Source of the DNA: Motiliproteus sp. SC1-56
GTDB taxonomy: Bacteria > Pseudomonadota > Gammaproteobacteria > Pseudomonadales > Balneatricaceae
Reading direction: 5' to 3'
NCBI RefSeq assembly: GCF_017309075.1
Contig: NZ_JAEMGS010000010.1
Span: forward strand, 120,487-184,486
Length of the DNA stretch: 64,000 bases
A program made the position numbers and the translations under genes. The notes beneath the pieces were generated by a model. The model saw only the letters and a list, made by a program, of their open reading frames with translations. It was not told where the DNA came from and did no database searches. Below, piece by piece: positions 27,309 to 35,913 of this stretch. How positions within the stretch are numbered: the stretch's first letter is position 1; every line of letters starts with the position of its first letter.

Positions 27309-28093
27309 CAGCTCGGCTCTCCTGCAATCTGACCTGCATCCTGCCAGACCAGACGTCGCGCGAGCGGCACCGGCTCGAAATGTCGGGCAACGCCCCGGTA
27401 GGTAGCCCTGGCCGCCAGCCAGCGATGCAGCCCCTCGGGCCCCTCGCCGGTCTTATTAGTGGTCTCGTTGAAGCTCTCGTTAAAGGCCTCGTTGAAGTAG
27501 CGGGCGACCTGGCCGGTAAGGTACGCCGTGGCGACGCTGGCCCCCACCACCGCGCGCTCCCCGGCGCGGACACAGGCGCCGTAATCGGCCCGGGATGCGT
27601 CCAGCTGCGAGAACTCCCCAGCGGCGCAGCGCACATCGCCGGTCACGGCGATCACCCCAGGATAGGCGGCCGGAAAGACGCTTGGCCCCACCGCCGGTGC
27701 GGCACTCACCAGGACCACGCCGGCCGCGAGCGCCCGTTGGCAGGCCTCGGCCAGCGGCGCCCGGTCGGCGTGCAGGCCAAAGCTCATGTTGACCACCCGC
27801 GCCCCCTGCGCCACCAGCCAGTCAAGGCCGGCCGCCGCCTGCATCGGTGACGTCGCCAGCTTATCGACAAACACCTGGGCGACCAGAAAGCGCGCCTCGG
27901 GAATTTGGCAGGCGATAACCCGGGCCAGGGCCGATCCGTGTCCAAGGCGATCGGGGCCGGCGGCCACCGCCCGCACCTCCCCCGCATCGGTTTTGACAAA
28001 CGCCCGGGCCGCAACCACCTGCGCTGCCAGGGCCGGATTCACACCCGAGTCCAGGATGCCGATCAGAGGAGAAGCTTTCATCCGTGTTTGCAT
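27308..28093 (-). CDS. qhpE: QhpE-like subtilisin-family protease (gamma-subunit leader peptidase)
   Basis: The 261-residue product keeps the subtilisin catalytic triad: Asp15 in IGILDSGV, His52 in GHGSALARVI and Ser186 in VVGASVATAYLTG. The residue that usually completes the oxyanion hole (Asn in AAGN) is replaced: the segment reads LVSAAPAVGPSVFPAAYPG. That fits the reported 'unusual' nature of QhpE, which removes the leader of the QHNDH gamma subunit. No signal peptide is visible. I chose ATG 28093 because a G-rich Shine-Dalgarno (GGGGGGTG) precedes it; starts at 28153 and 28081 are alternatives. It is the first gene of an operon with the two U32 genes, divergent from the aldehyde dehydrogenase. 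Confidence 0.85.
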   Translation of the reverse strand: MQTRMKASPLIGILDSGVNPALAAQVVAARAFVKTDAGEVRAVAAGPDRLGHGSALARVIACQIPEARFLVAQVFVDKLATSPMQAAAGLDWLVAQGARVVNMSFGLHADRAPLAEACQRALAAGVVLVSAAPAVGPSVFPAAYPGVIAVTGDVRCAAGEFSQLDASRADYGACVRAGERAVVGASVATAYLTGQVARYFNEAFNESFNETTNKTGEGPEGLHRWLAARATYRGVARHFEPVPLARRLVWQDAGQIAGEPS

Positions 28094-28165
28094 CCGTTCA
28101 CCCCCCGCTCCGGTTAACATTTTTTCTTCGATCTTTCCCCAGGACCAGCGCAAGAATCAAGCAGG

Positions 28166-28192
28166 GTTACAACTTATTACAACTGCGCACAA
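28166..28192 (+). promoter_or_regulatory. qhp-type bipartite motif between qhpE and the aldehyde dehydrogenase
   Basis: GTTACA-N7-ACAACTGCGCACAA is identical in both conserved halves and in spacing to the copy upstream of qhpA. It is oriented towards the aldehyde dehydrogenase (172 bp to its ATG) and lies 73 bp before qhpE, so one bound protein could control both directions. Further TTACA repeats flank it. Direct TTACA repeats at about 10-bp spacing would suit an AraC-type activator. Confidence 0.65.
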
Positions 28193-28363
28193 CTGATTAC
28201 ACGGCCCCCTGAGGTTGTTTACATCCTCTCCGCTAACCTGCACTCACCCTCGCCGCCAGGAGGCCCTCGGGTCGTCGGCAAAGGATCGAACTCGGGCCGG
28301 ATCGGGGGTCGGGACGAGGCCCGAAAGGCCCACTTCCATTCGCCAGTTATCAAAGGAATTCAC

Positions 28364-29779
28364 ATGAGCCGACAGTACAACTTAATCATCGGCGGGCAGG
28401 CCATCGCCGGCGCCCGCGGCCACTTTGACGTGCTTAACCCGGCCACCGAACAGGTCGTCGCCCAGTGTCCCCAGGCGTCCATGGACCAGCTTGACCAGGC
28501 CGTCGAGGCGGCGCAGGCCGCCTTCGAGCAATGGAAGCTCAGCTCCCACGCCGAGCGCCAGCGGGTGATTGCCGCCATCGCCGATCGGCTGGAAGAACGT
28601 GCCGGCGAACTGGCCGACATCATCGTCCAGGAGCAGGGCAAACCGCGCTTTCTGGCCGAGGCCGAGGTCGGTGGAGCCGTCGCCTGGACCCGGGCCACCG
28701 CCGAGCTGGAGCTTCCGGTGGAGGTTCTCGAAGACAGCTATGCCAAGCGGATCGAAATGCACCGCAAGCCCCTGGGTGTGGTGGGTTCAATTACCCCCTG
28801 GAACTGGCCGCTGATGATCGCCGTCTGGCATATCATTCCCGCGCTGCGCGCCGGCAATGCCGTGGTCTGCAAGCCTTCTGGACTGACCCCGCTGAACACC
28901 CTGATGCTGGGAGAGATCATCAACGAAGTGGCACCGCCCGGCCTGGTCAATGTCATTTGTGCCGAATCACGGATCGGTGCCGCCATGAGCGAGCACCCGG
29001 GTATTAACAAAATCGTGTTCACCGGCTCCACCCCCACCGGCCAGTCGATCATGAGCGCCGCCGCCGGCAACCTGAAACGCCTGACCCTGGAGCTGGGGGG
29101 CAATGACGCCGCCATCGTTCTGCCGGACGCGGACATCGACGCCAGCGCCATGGCGATCTTCCAGACGGCTTTCCTCAACATGGGACAGACCTGCGCCGCC
29201 CTTAAGCGACTCTATGTGCACGACTCCCAGTACGATGCGCTGTGTCAGAAACTCGCGGACATCGCCCGGGAGCAGACTCTGGGCAACGGCGCCGATGCCG
29301 GGGTGACCTTCGGTCCGGTGCAGAACCGGGCGCAACTGGAACTGGTCACGGAGCTGGTTGAGGACGCCCGCAAACAGGGTGCCCAGGTACTGAGCGGCGG
29401 CTCGCCCCTGGACGGTCCCGGCTACTTCTACCCCCCCACCATTGTCCGGGATATCGAGGACGGCACCCGGCTGGTGGACGAAGAGCAGTTCGGCCCGGTA
29501 CTACCGGTCATCCGCTACCAGGACGTGGAGGACGCCGTACGCCGGGCCAACGCCAACAGCAACGGCCTGGGCGGTTCGGTCTGGTCCACGGATATCGAAC
29601 AAGCCCAACGCATCGCCGCGCGCCTGGAGTGCGGCTCGGTCTGGATCAACAACCACGCCGACATCGTGCCCCATGCGCCTTTTGGCGGCTGCAAGATGTC
29701 GGGTTTTGGCACCGAGTTCGGCCAGGAGGGGTTGCTGGAGTACACCTATCCCCAGGTGATCCATATCAACAAGGAGTAG
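28364..29779 (+). CDS. NAD(P)-dependent aldehyde dehydrogenase
   Basis: The 471-residue enzyme oxidises an aldehyde to the carboxylic acid. It has the family landmarks: SITPWNWPLMIAVWHIIPAL (cofactor site), Glu243 in LTLELGGND and catalytic Cys277 in MGQTCAALKR. The C-terminal part has PFGGCKMSGFGTEFG. AAAGGAA lies 6 bases before the ATG. It stands between qhpE and the rest of the qhp cluster and shares the regulatory motif. It is therefore the natural next step after amine oxidation, which releases an aldehyde and ammonia. Aldehyde specificity (phenylacetaldehyde, aliphatic or other) is not readable from sequence. A strong terminator follows. Confidence 0.92.
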   Translation: MSRQYNLIIGGQAIAGARGHFDVLNPATEQVVAQCPQASMDQLDQAVEAAQAAFEQWKLSSHAERQRVIAAIADRLEERAGELADIIVQEQGKPRFLAEAEVGGAVAWTRATAELELPVEVLEDSYAKRIEMHRKPLGVVGSITPWNWPLMIAVWHIIPALRAGNAVVCKPSGLTPLNTLMLGEIINEVAPPGLVNVICAESRIGAAMSEHPGINKIVFTGSTPTGQSIMSAAAGNLKRLTLELGGNDAAIVLPDADIDASAMAIFQTAFLNMGQTCAALKRLYVHDSQYDALCQKLADIAREQTLGNGADAGVTFGPVQNRAQLELVTELVEDARKQGAQVLSGGSPLDGPGYFYPPTIVRDIEDGTRLVDEEQFGPVLPVIRYQDVEDAVRRANANSNGLGGSVWSTDIEQAQRIAARLECGSVWINNHADIVPHAPFGGCKMSGFGTEFGQEGLLEYTYPQVIHINKE

Positions 29780-29831
29780 TCGGGCGGTTTCCCGCCGACA
29801 CTCACCCTTTTGATCGTTTCTCATGAGCTTC

Positions 29832-29858
29832 GGAGCCCCTCGGGGCTCCTTTTTTTTA
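29832..29858 (+). terminator. intrinsic terminator after the aldehyde dehydrogenase gene
   Basis: An 8-bp GC stem (GGAGCCCC/GGGGCTCC) closes on a very short loop and is followed by a run of eight or nine T. It lies about 50 bp after the aldehyde dehydrogenase stop. Confidence 0.85.
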
Positions 29859-30100
29859 GGGGCCGCGAAGAGTGGAAAACACCACGCCAAGGCGCTGAGT
29901 CTGCAGGCAGTTGGGGATAACAGAGGAGCTCGGTAATTTGCGATCACCCGGCATCCTCCCCATCAACCCGGCGATTGTCAAAGAACTGGGCCGTCTAGAC
30001 TAGGGGCTGGACAGGCTTCGTCAAAACGACTCAGCGACAGGAGTCGCCCCAAACTGGACACTGCGGACGCCTGTCCCTTAAATCGGCTTTCAATGGACCA

Positions 30101-31912
30101 TCACTGCGGGACGTACCAGATCGGCGAGGACCACGCACGCTCCTGGATCGAGGTGGGCAGCCCCTCCGGCACTTCGACGCCGAGTTTCGCTGCGTCGTAG
30201 GTGGACCAACGCGGCGTCGGAATCTGCAGGACGCGCGCGTAGTACATCGCCGGCTCGGAGGGGTCGAAATCGGGGTCTGTCCAGACCGCCATCAGCTGGA
30301 CCGCACCGATCTCATTTGTGTAGGTCGCCGCCGACACGTCGACGGTGTTACCGACCGGCTTGCTGCCGTCGGTCCTGTCGTCCGACAGCGCGACGTCAAA
30401 AATTTCCTCCATCTGCTCGCCGTTCTCGACCCAGCCCTTCACGATCTGGATGCGGTCAAGGTTTGCGCCATCGGCCTCCTTCATCGCCGCGACGAGGAAC
30501 GTCGGCGCACCACCCTCGGGCGCGGCAGGCAAATCGCCGCCCATCGGCACGCCACGATCATAGGCGACCTGCAGCCAGTCGGCACCGTCCATCACGCCGT
30601 CAGCGTAGTCAAAACCGCCAAACATCCGCACCTTCAGGCGCGGGCCGGACGTGGCGAAGGTCTCCTTGCGCATCATCGCATCGAAGATTGCCTCGCGCGT
30701 GTTCGATTCCGCCCAGACGCCGGCAACCCCGCCGCTGCTGAACTCGCGGACTTGCCGGGCCCCGGCCTCGCTGACGCCCTGCGGGCCTTCGAGGCGATGT
30801 TCAGGGTTGTTCTCGAAGCCGAACTTCCCGGTGTAATTATCCTCCTCGATCGCCGCGGCAGAGTTGTGCGTATCGCTGTCGCCAATAAAGCCGTATTTAA
30901 AAGGGTTACCGTTGCCCTTAACCTCCAGCGCCATGCCCCGGATCAGCGCCTCGCGCATGTACCCGCCGACCTTGTTCTCCGGAGGCGTCGCGGTTGAGGC
31001 CAGCGTATAATCCCAGATTTCGAAATTGGCGAACTCGTCGTTGGGCGACAGCACCGGCAACGTCTCGGACGTGCCTTTGATCTGCGTCAGTTCGTAAAGC
31101 GGCTCGTTTCGCATCCGCGTCTCGGCATAAGCGCTGTCTATGTCGCTACCGCCGTAGGAGGTTCCGATTGGAAACATGAGCCCGTCACTGGCATTGCCGT
31201 TATGGGGAACGGCGAGAAGCTCGGCTCCTTTCTCGCGCTGCAGGTCCATCCAGGCCCAGAGATCCTCCTCCCGGTCAGACTCGATTGCCGAGAACGCTCG
31301 ATCGGAAATGTTCTCGGTGTCGCGAAAGATCACCACCCGGTGGAGGTTGCGCCACCCGGGGTTCGAGGTCCATTCAAACCCCGCGAACGTGGTGAACGCA
31401 CCCGGATCATAGTGCTGATCGGCAATGTCGATGATCTGTTCCCAGGCATCCTTCAGGAGTTCAGGATCGCCGAGGATCGGATCGTTCCTGCGGTTTGAAA
31501 TTCCGTCGAGAATCTCGGTGTAGGCCGCGAAGGAGGCCTCCGGATCGTCGCCACTGATCGCGCCTGCCAGCGGATGCTCACTGACCGGACTCTCCGGGTC
31601 GGCCATGAGTCGCACCGCCCCAAGGTATTCTGCGTGATCCCCCACGGCATACCAGTCGAGCGGACGAAGGATCTGCAGATCCGGGCCGCTGTCGCCCCCG
31701 GGTATGGCCTCACCCTTCGCCCATCGGTAGGCTTCGTCGGGTCCGGCGACGGCACCGTTGATGTTTGCATCAAACGACCATGCGGTGTGGACGTGCAGGT
31801 TCCCGAAATAGGCCTGGCGCAGCGGATTAGGTTGGACGTCCTGTGCGGCCTGTGCGGCCGCGACCCCGCCTGCGAAGAGCGCAAAGATCGATGCGGCTAG
31901 TATGCGAAACAT
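30101..31912 (-). CDS. DUF3604 family secreted protein (PHP-like metal site)
   Basis: The 603-residue protein has a signal peptide (MFRILAASIFALFAGGVAAA) followed by the DUF3604 core: YFGNLHVHTAWSFDANI at the start, then LDWYAVGDHAEYLG, a long middle, FTTFAGFEWTS and FKYGFIGDSDTHNSAAA. The His/Asp motifs (HVHT, GDHAE, SDTH) resemble metal-binding PHP-type phosphoesterases. The biochemical role of the family is unsettled. The frame continues 21 residues upstream, but the signal peptide supports ATG 31912. Codon choice here (many GAT, CTC, TCG) differs from the qhp genes on either side. Together with the broken Crp-like gene next to it, this suggests an insertion into the qhp locus. Confidence 0.85.
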   Translation of the reverse strand: MFRILAASIFALFAGGVAAAQAAQDVQPNPLRQAYFGNLHVHTAWSFDANINGAVAGPDEAYRWAKGEAIPGGDSGPDLQILRPLDWYAVGDHAEYLGAVRLMADPESPVSEHPLAGAISGDDPEASFAAYTEILDGISNRRNDPILGDPELLKDAWEQIIDIADQHYDPGAFTTFAGFEWTSNPGWRNLHRVVIFRDTENISDRAFSAIESDREEDLWAWMDLQREKGAELLAVPHNGNASDGLMFPIGTSYGGSDIDSAYAETRMRNEPLYELTQIKGTSETLPVLSPNDEFANFEIWDYTLASTATPPENKVGGYMREALIRGMALEVKGNGNPFKYGFIGDSDTHNSAAAIEEDNYTGKFGFENNPEHRLEGPQGVSEAGARQVREFSSGGVAGVWAESNTREAIFDAMMRKETFATSGPRLKVRMFGGFDYADGVMDGADWLQVAYDRGVPMGGDLPAAPEGGAPTFLVAAMKEADGANLDRIQIVKGWVENGEQMEEIFDVALSDDRTDGSKPVGNTVDVSAATYTNEIGAVQLMAVWTDPDFDPSEPAMYYARVLQIPTPRWSTYDAAKLGVEVPEGLPTSIQERAWSSPIWYVPQ

Positions 31913-32085
31913 AGCAGAGCTCCCGATGATTCTGTGGGCAGGTTCAGTTCTACTGCGCAAGAACCAGCAGGCCATGCTTTTTTGCTGTTCGAACGGTCGG
32001 CGACCCCCGCGTTCGCGACTGGCACCCGCTCAGCGGTGCATGCCTAATCAAAGGCTAGGCTTGTTCTCTGTGAAATTCCATTCCT

Positions 32086-32459
32086 AGCTCGCGCTGCAAG
32101 TTTGCTTCGGCGGGACGCGGTGAGACCGTGTACCAGACCGGGGCGCCATACGACGGCCTGTTCTGGGTCGTTTCGGACGGCTTCGCATTCGAGATCGCGA
32201 CCTACGAGCGCGGGCCGAACCTCGCGCATTTCTTCCGGCCGGGGTTCTGGTCCGGGGATTACGAGAGCGCATCACCCGGCTCCTCGTGCGTCTCGCCGAC
32301 GCGCGCAAAACCAAAAATCCAGAAGACCCGCGCCCAGAGATCGACGTCACCCAGAACGATCTGGGCCAGCCCTCTAATCTGTCTCGTGCGTCCGTCGTGA
32401 GCAAGCTGCAGGCGTTGGAACGTGAGGGACAAATTACCCGCAGCTATGACTACAAATAG
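32086..32459 (+). pseudogene. Crp/Fnr-family regulator, broken by internal deletion and frameshift
   Basis: The first half (about 32086-32277) reads in one frame as a cyclic-nucleotide-binding domain: GETVYQTGAPYDGLFWVVS, then ATYERGPNLAHFFRPGFW. The second half (about 32265-32459) reads in another frame as the Crp helix-turn-helix end: ITRLLVRLADARKTK, then NLSRASVVSKLQALEREG, stop TAG. The dimerisation helix that should join them is missing, and no start with a ribosome site precedes the first half. It is a remnant, and no working protein is expected. Confidence 0.7.
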
Positions 32460-32610
32460 CCGCCATTTACTCGCTGGTGGTCATGAACAGCAAAACATCG
32501 CTTTAGCTAACGGAAGGGGTCCAGCTATACCACCGCGTTACCATCAGCCCGTAGCGAAAGGCGATTGGCAGAGCCAGTGAGGGACCAGGGAGCGTTTTTA
32601 TAAAACGTCG

Positions 32611-34407
32611 TCAGCTCAACGCCGGTGCATACTTCGAAGCAGAACTGCCCTGCACGCAGGACTCGACCGACATTTCCATCAGGCTGCCGTCTTCCAGACA
32701 AAAATGCTGATCAACTCCGGCCAGGGTCGACGCCCGGTGGCTGATCAGGATGCGGGTGCGACCGGCAAAGAGCCGGTCCACGGCGGCAATCACCTGCGCT
32801 TCGGTCACCTCGTCCACCGCCGAGGTGGCCTCGTCCAGGATCAGCACGGCCGGGTCCTGCAACAGTGCCCGGGCGATCGCCAGGCGCTGCTTCTGACCGC
32901 CCGAGAGCTGCCCGCCCCGCTCGCCCAGCGGCGTCTCCATCCCCTGGGGCAGGCTTGCCACCAGCGTCTCCAGCTGGGCCTGCCTGATCACCGCCGCCAC
33001 GGCCGCGTCCGTGGCCTCCGGCCGGGCGTAGCGGATATTCTCCGCCAGGGTGCCCCTGAACAGGGTGATGTCCTGGCTGACCAGCGCCACCCGCCGGCGC
33101 AGGTCCGCCGGATTGAGGCGCCGCAGGTCGATGCCGTCAAGGAATACGGCGCCAGCGTCGGGATCGTAATAACGCATGAACAGATCGATCAGGGTGGTCT
33201 TGCCGGCACCGGAGGGGCCGCTCAGGGCGATCTTGCTGCCCGCTTTAAAACAGGCCTCGGCACCCTCGAGAATCGGCCGGCTCGTGCCGGGGTAGGCAAA
33301 GCTCACCCCTTGCAGGCGCAACTCGCCGTGGAGCCGGTCGGGCAGCGCCGCCGCCTCGGCACTCGCTTTTACCGTCGCCTCGGCCCGTTGCAACTCCATG
33401 ACCCGGTCCAGGCTGACGGACATTTTCTGCACCGCCACGTACAGCCCCAGCAAACTCTGCACCGGCCCCGTGGCCATCCCCAGGTAGGTGGAGAACGCGA
33501 TCAGCGATCCCAGCTGCCACTGCCCCTGCACCACCCAGTAACCGCCGATCAGAAAGGCGGCTACCCGGGTCAGGGACGTCAGGGTGCCGGGCACCGCGTG
33601 GGTGAAGAACTCCACCACCTGGAGTTTGAGCAGATCGCCCAGGTAGCGGTCACCCAGACGGTTCAAGCGGCGCGCCTCCCGCTCCTCCTGGGCCACCGAC
33701 TGGATAAACTTCATCGCCGGCAGGGTCTCCACCAGAAACGAGCTCAGGTCCGCGGAGCGCTCACGTAAGGTTCGGGTACCCTGCTCCACCTTGCGCCGCA
33801 TCCAGCGCAGCCAAAACACCTCCAGGGGAATCAGCAGCAACAGCAGCGCGGAGAGCTGCCAGGAGAGCATCACCATCAGCACCCCGGCCCCGACCAGGCC
33901 GATCAGGCTGCTGACCGCGGTGAACAGGCTGTCCACGGCAAAACGCTGGATCTGGGCCAGATCCCCGTCAAGACGCGAGAGAATGTCGCCGGTGCGGCGC
34001 CCGCCGAAAAAAACCGGTGACAGGGTCTGCAGGTGACGGTAGAGGTGTTCGCGCAGATCGAAAAGAATGCGCCCGGACAGGCGCGTATGCAGGTAGCGGT
34101 TGACCCCCGCCAGGGCGGTCGCCAGCACCCCCGCCACCGCCATCACCAGGGCGACTTGCAGCAAGGTGCCGTAGTCACGGGCAAGCAGCCCCTCGTCGAT
34201 CAGCAGCTTGGTCAGCCAGGGCTGCAGCAACACCAGGGCCGAGGCCAGCAGCGACAGGGCCAGCAAGCCGCCGATCGCCCGCCGGTGCGGACGCACGAAG
34301 GTATAGAGCCAGGCAAAGGCCTCGGCCATCTGGCGACGGTCGAGACGCCCCTGCCCGGCGCCGGGCGGCGGCGCAGCGACGGTTGCGCCGAGCCACCTCA
34401 ACAACAC
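32611..34407 (-). CDS. qhpF: QhpF-like ABC exporter (fused membrane and ATPase domains)
   Basis: The 598-residue half-transporter has six membrane spans (about 40-330, starting FVRPHRRAIGGLLALSLLAS) and a C-terminal ATPase with Walker A GPSGAGKTT, signature LSGGQKQR and Walker B VLILDEATSAVDE. It begins 17 bp after qhpB and is the last gene of the core qhp operon. QhpF of known QHNDH systems exports the cross-linked gamma subunit to the periplasm. Position supports that role, since the fold is shared by many lipid, drug and peptide exporters. The GTG at 34407 has a G-rich stretch before it; an internal ATG at 34326 is possible. Confidence 0.82.
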   Translation of the reverse strand: MLLRWLGATVAAPPPGAGQGRLDRRQMAEAFAWLYTFVRPHRRAIGGLLALSLLASALVLLQPWLTKLLIDEGLLARDYGTLLQVALVMAVAGVLATALAGVNRYLHTRLSGRILFDLREHLYRHLQTLSPVFFGGRRTGDILSRLDGDLAQIQRFAVDSLFTAVSSLIGLVGAGVLMVMLSWQLSALLLLLIPLEVFWLRWMRRKVEQGTRTLRERSADLSSFLVETLPAMKFIQSVAQEEREARRLNRLGDRYLGDLLKLQVVEFFTHAVPGTLTSLTRVAAFLIGGYWVVQGQWQLGSLIAFSTYLGMATGPVQSLLGLYVAVQKMSVSLDRVMELQRAEATVKASAEAAALPDRLHGELRLQGVSFAYPGTSRPILEGAEACFKAGSKIALSGPSGAGKTTLIDLFMRYYDPDAGAVFLDGIDLRRLNPADLRRRVALVSQDITLFRGTLAENIRYARPEATDAAVAAVIRQAQLETLVASLPQGMETPLGERGGQLSGGQKQRLAIARALLQDPAVLILDEATSAVDEVTEAQVIAAVDRLFAGRTRILISHRASTLAGVDQHFCLEDGSLMEMSVESCVQGSSASKYAPALS

Positions 34408-34423
34408 GGAAACCGCCCCAGCC

Positions 34424-35575
34424 TCAGTGGCTGAGCCTAGCGACCCGAAGATCGCTGGTGGACATGTCGCCGCTCAGCTGGATACCGCCGATCTTGTCCA
34501 GGGTTTCAGGATCGTGAATGGAGATATCGCTGGCGGTGCCGCCCAGGTAGAGCCGCTCGCCATCGCCCGAGATATTGATGTTGTAGTAGGTGTGGTCCAA
34601 CTCCTTCACGCCCAGCACCTCACGCTTGGCCACGTCGTGCTTGGAGAGGGTGTTGAAGGCCCCGTACAGGGTGTTCTTGTCGGTCGGGTCGGCCACCACG
34701 TTGAAAATGATAAATTCAAACGGGGCAAACTCCATCCGCTCGGCCTTGCCGGTCGCCAGATCGACCCGGTTCATTCCCCACCACCAGGCGGCGGTCTCAA
34801 AATTCATGGTGTCGTCGGTGAACTCGGCGGTCACGTAGGGCAGGATGTATTCATTGGCCTGCTCCCCGAGGTTGAACATGGCGAAGGCATCCGGAGTCAG
34901 CCAGCCGGGGCGCTCCTCGCTCTGCAGGGCTTCAACCAGCCGGGTTTTACCGGTTTTGGGGTCGATCGCCTTCAGGTCTCCGCCGCCCAGGAAGACCTCG
35001 CCGGTGGCAGCCGCGGCGATGGTAGTGATGCGCCGGTCCACCGGGAAGGTGCGTACCGGTTTGGCGTTAAGCCCGTCGCCGGTGTTGAACACCGCCAGTA
35101 CCGGCGACATCACCTGGAATTCGTCCTTGAGCAGGCGCACCGGGTTCTGAATGGTGTAGAGTTCCTCGCCGTCGGTGCTGACCGCCAGGGAGACGAAGGT
35201 CTTGACCTGCACCTCGTTGCTCGACTGGTAGGCGGAAAAGACCTGCTCACAGGATTCGATGTTGAATCCGTACAGGTTTTCCATCCCGTTGCTCAGAATG
35301 TAGGCGATGCGGTTATCGGGAGAGAGCGCGATCTGCCCGCCGAAACTGCCCGGAATCTCGCAGCGCCGGGCCACCTCGTTGGTCGCCATGTCGATCACCT
35401 GCAGGTGGTTGGGCCGGGTGACCGTCAGCAGGTACTCTTTCGGGGATTCTGCGTGGGATTCGGCAGCCGCCTGCTGCACCTGCTGGTTGCCGCAGCCGAC
35501 CAGCAGAGCGGCGCCCGTCAGGATCGCGGCGCCCAGGCCCAGATGGCGATTCATTGTTCGATTAGTCAGTTTCAC
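34424..35575 (-). CDS. qhpB: quinohemoprotein amine dehydrogenase beta subunit
   Basis: The 383-residue product is the seven-bladed beta-propeller subunit of QHNDH, in which repeats such as HLQVIDMATNEVARRCEIPG and ISGDGERLYLGGTASDISIHD form the blades. It holds the gamma subunit against the diheme alpha subunit in the periplasm. I chose GTG 35575 because GAGGAG lies 7 bases upstream; ATG 35554 is a second option. The N-terminus ends its hydrophobic run with a lipobox (LLVGC), which would make the mature subunit lipid-anchored rather than free. That is unexpected for this normally soluble enzyme. The gene begins within the coupling distance of the gamma-subunit stop. Confidence 0.9.
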   Translation of the reverse strand: MKLTNRTMNRHLGLGAAILTGAALLVGCGNQQVQQAAAESHAESPKEYLLTVTRPNHLQVIDMATNEVARRCEIPGSFGGQIALSPDNRIAYILSNGMENLYGFNIESCEQVFSAYQSSNEVQVKTFVSLAVSTDGEELYTIQNPVRLLKDEFQVMSPVLAVFNTGDGLNAKPVRTFPVDRRITTIAAAATGEVFLGGGDLKAIDPKTGKTRLVEALQSEERPGWLTPDAFAMFNLGEQANEYILPYVTAEFTDDTMNFETAAWWWGMNRVDLATGKAERMEFAPFEFIIFNVVADPTDKNTLYGAFNTLSKHDVAKREVLGVKELDHTYYNINISGDGERLYLGGTASDISIHDPETLDKIGGIQLSGDMSTSDLRVARLSH

Positions 35576-35586
35576 GGGGCAGCTCC

Positions 35587-35913
35587 TCACTTCTCATCCA
35601 CGGGATAAACGCCGTCCAGCTTGCGCCAGTCCTGGTCGGCCTTGCTTACACTCGAGCTCCAGTCGGGGTGCGTATTCATGGTGTCGGGCACCTGGGCCGG
35701 CCACCAGCAGGCGTCGGCGCAGCCATAGAGATCCGCCTCCATGGGCTGACACAAGGAGCCCAGGCCACCGAAGGGGTCGACCTCCCAACCCGGGTCGGTG
35801 ACCCCGGTGCAACCCACCACGGTCTGCATGGCCACGACTTCGTCCACGGCTGCGGGGTCCGCCGCCTGATCCAGCATCTTCGCTTTCTTGTTAATGGATT
35901 TAAGGTGTTTCAT
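35587..35913 (-). CDS. qhpC: quinohemoprotein amine dehydrogenase gamma subunit (CTQ precursor)
   Basis: The 108-residue precursor carries the catalytic cofactor cysteine tryptophylquinone (CTQ). All cross-link residues known from crystal structures are present at matching spacing: thioether pairs Cys35-Glu44, Cys55-Asp61 and Cys69-Asp77, and the CTQ pair Cys65-Trp71 in [14 protein letters not shown]. An N-terminal leader of about 28 residues ([20 protein letters not shown]...) is the part that QhpD recognises and QhpE removes. The start overlaps the qhpD stop by 4 bp (ATGA) and the stop abuts qhpB. The tryptophan must also receive two oxygen atoms, and the enzyme for that step is the open question at this locus. 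Confidence 0.95.
   Translation of the reverse strand: MKHLKSINKKAKMLDQAADPAAVDEVVAMQTVVGCTGVTDPGWEVDPFGGLGSLCQPMEADLYGCADACWWPAQVPDTMNTHPDWSSSVSKADQDWRKLDGVYPVDEK

Noticed and set aside
30101..31912. DUF3604 protein as the missing tryptophan hydroxylase
   Set aside because: Its motifs suggest a secreted metallo-phosphoesterase-like fold, it has a signal peptide, and its codon use differs from the qhp genes.
32086..32459. Possible intact small regulator
   Set aside because: Cyclic-nucleotide-binding and helix-turn-helix parts are in different frames with the joining helix missing, so it is a pseudogene.
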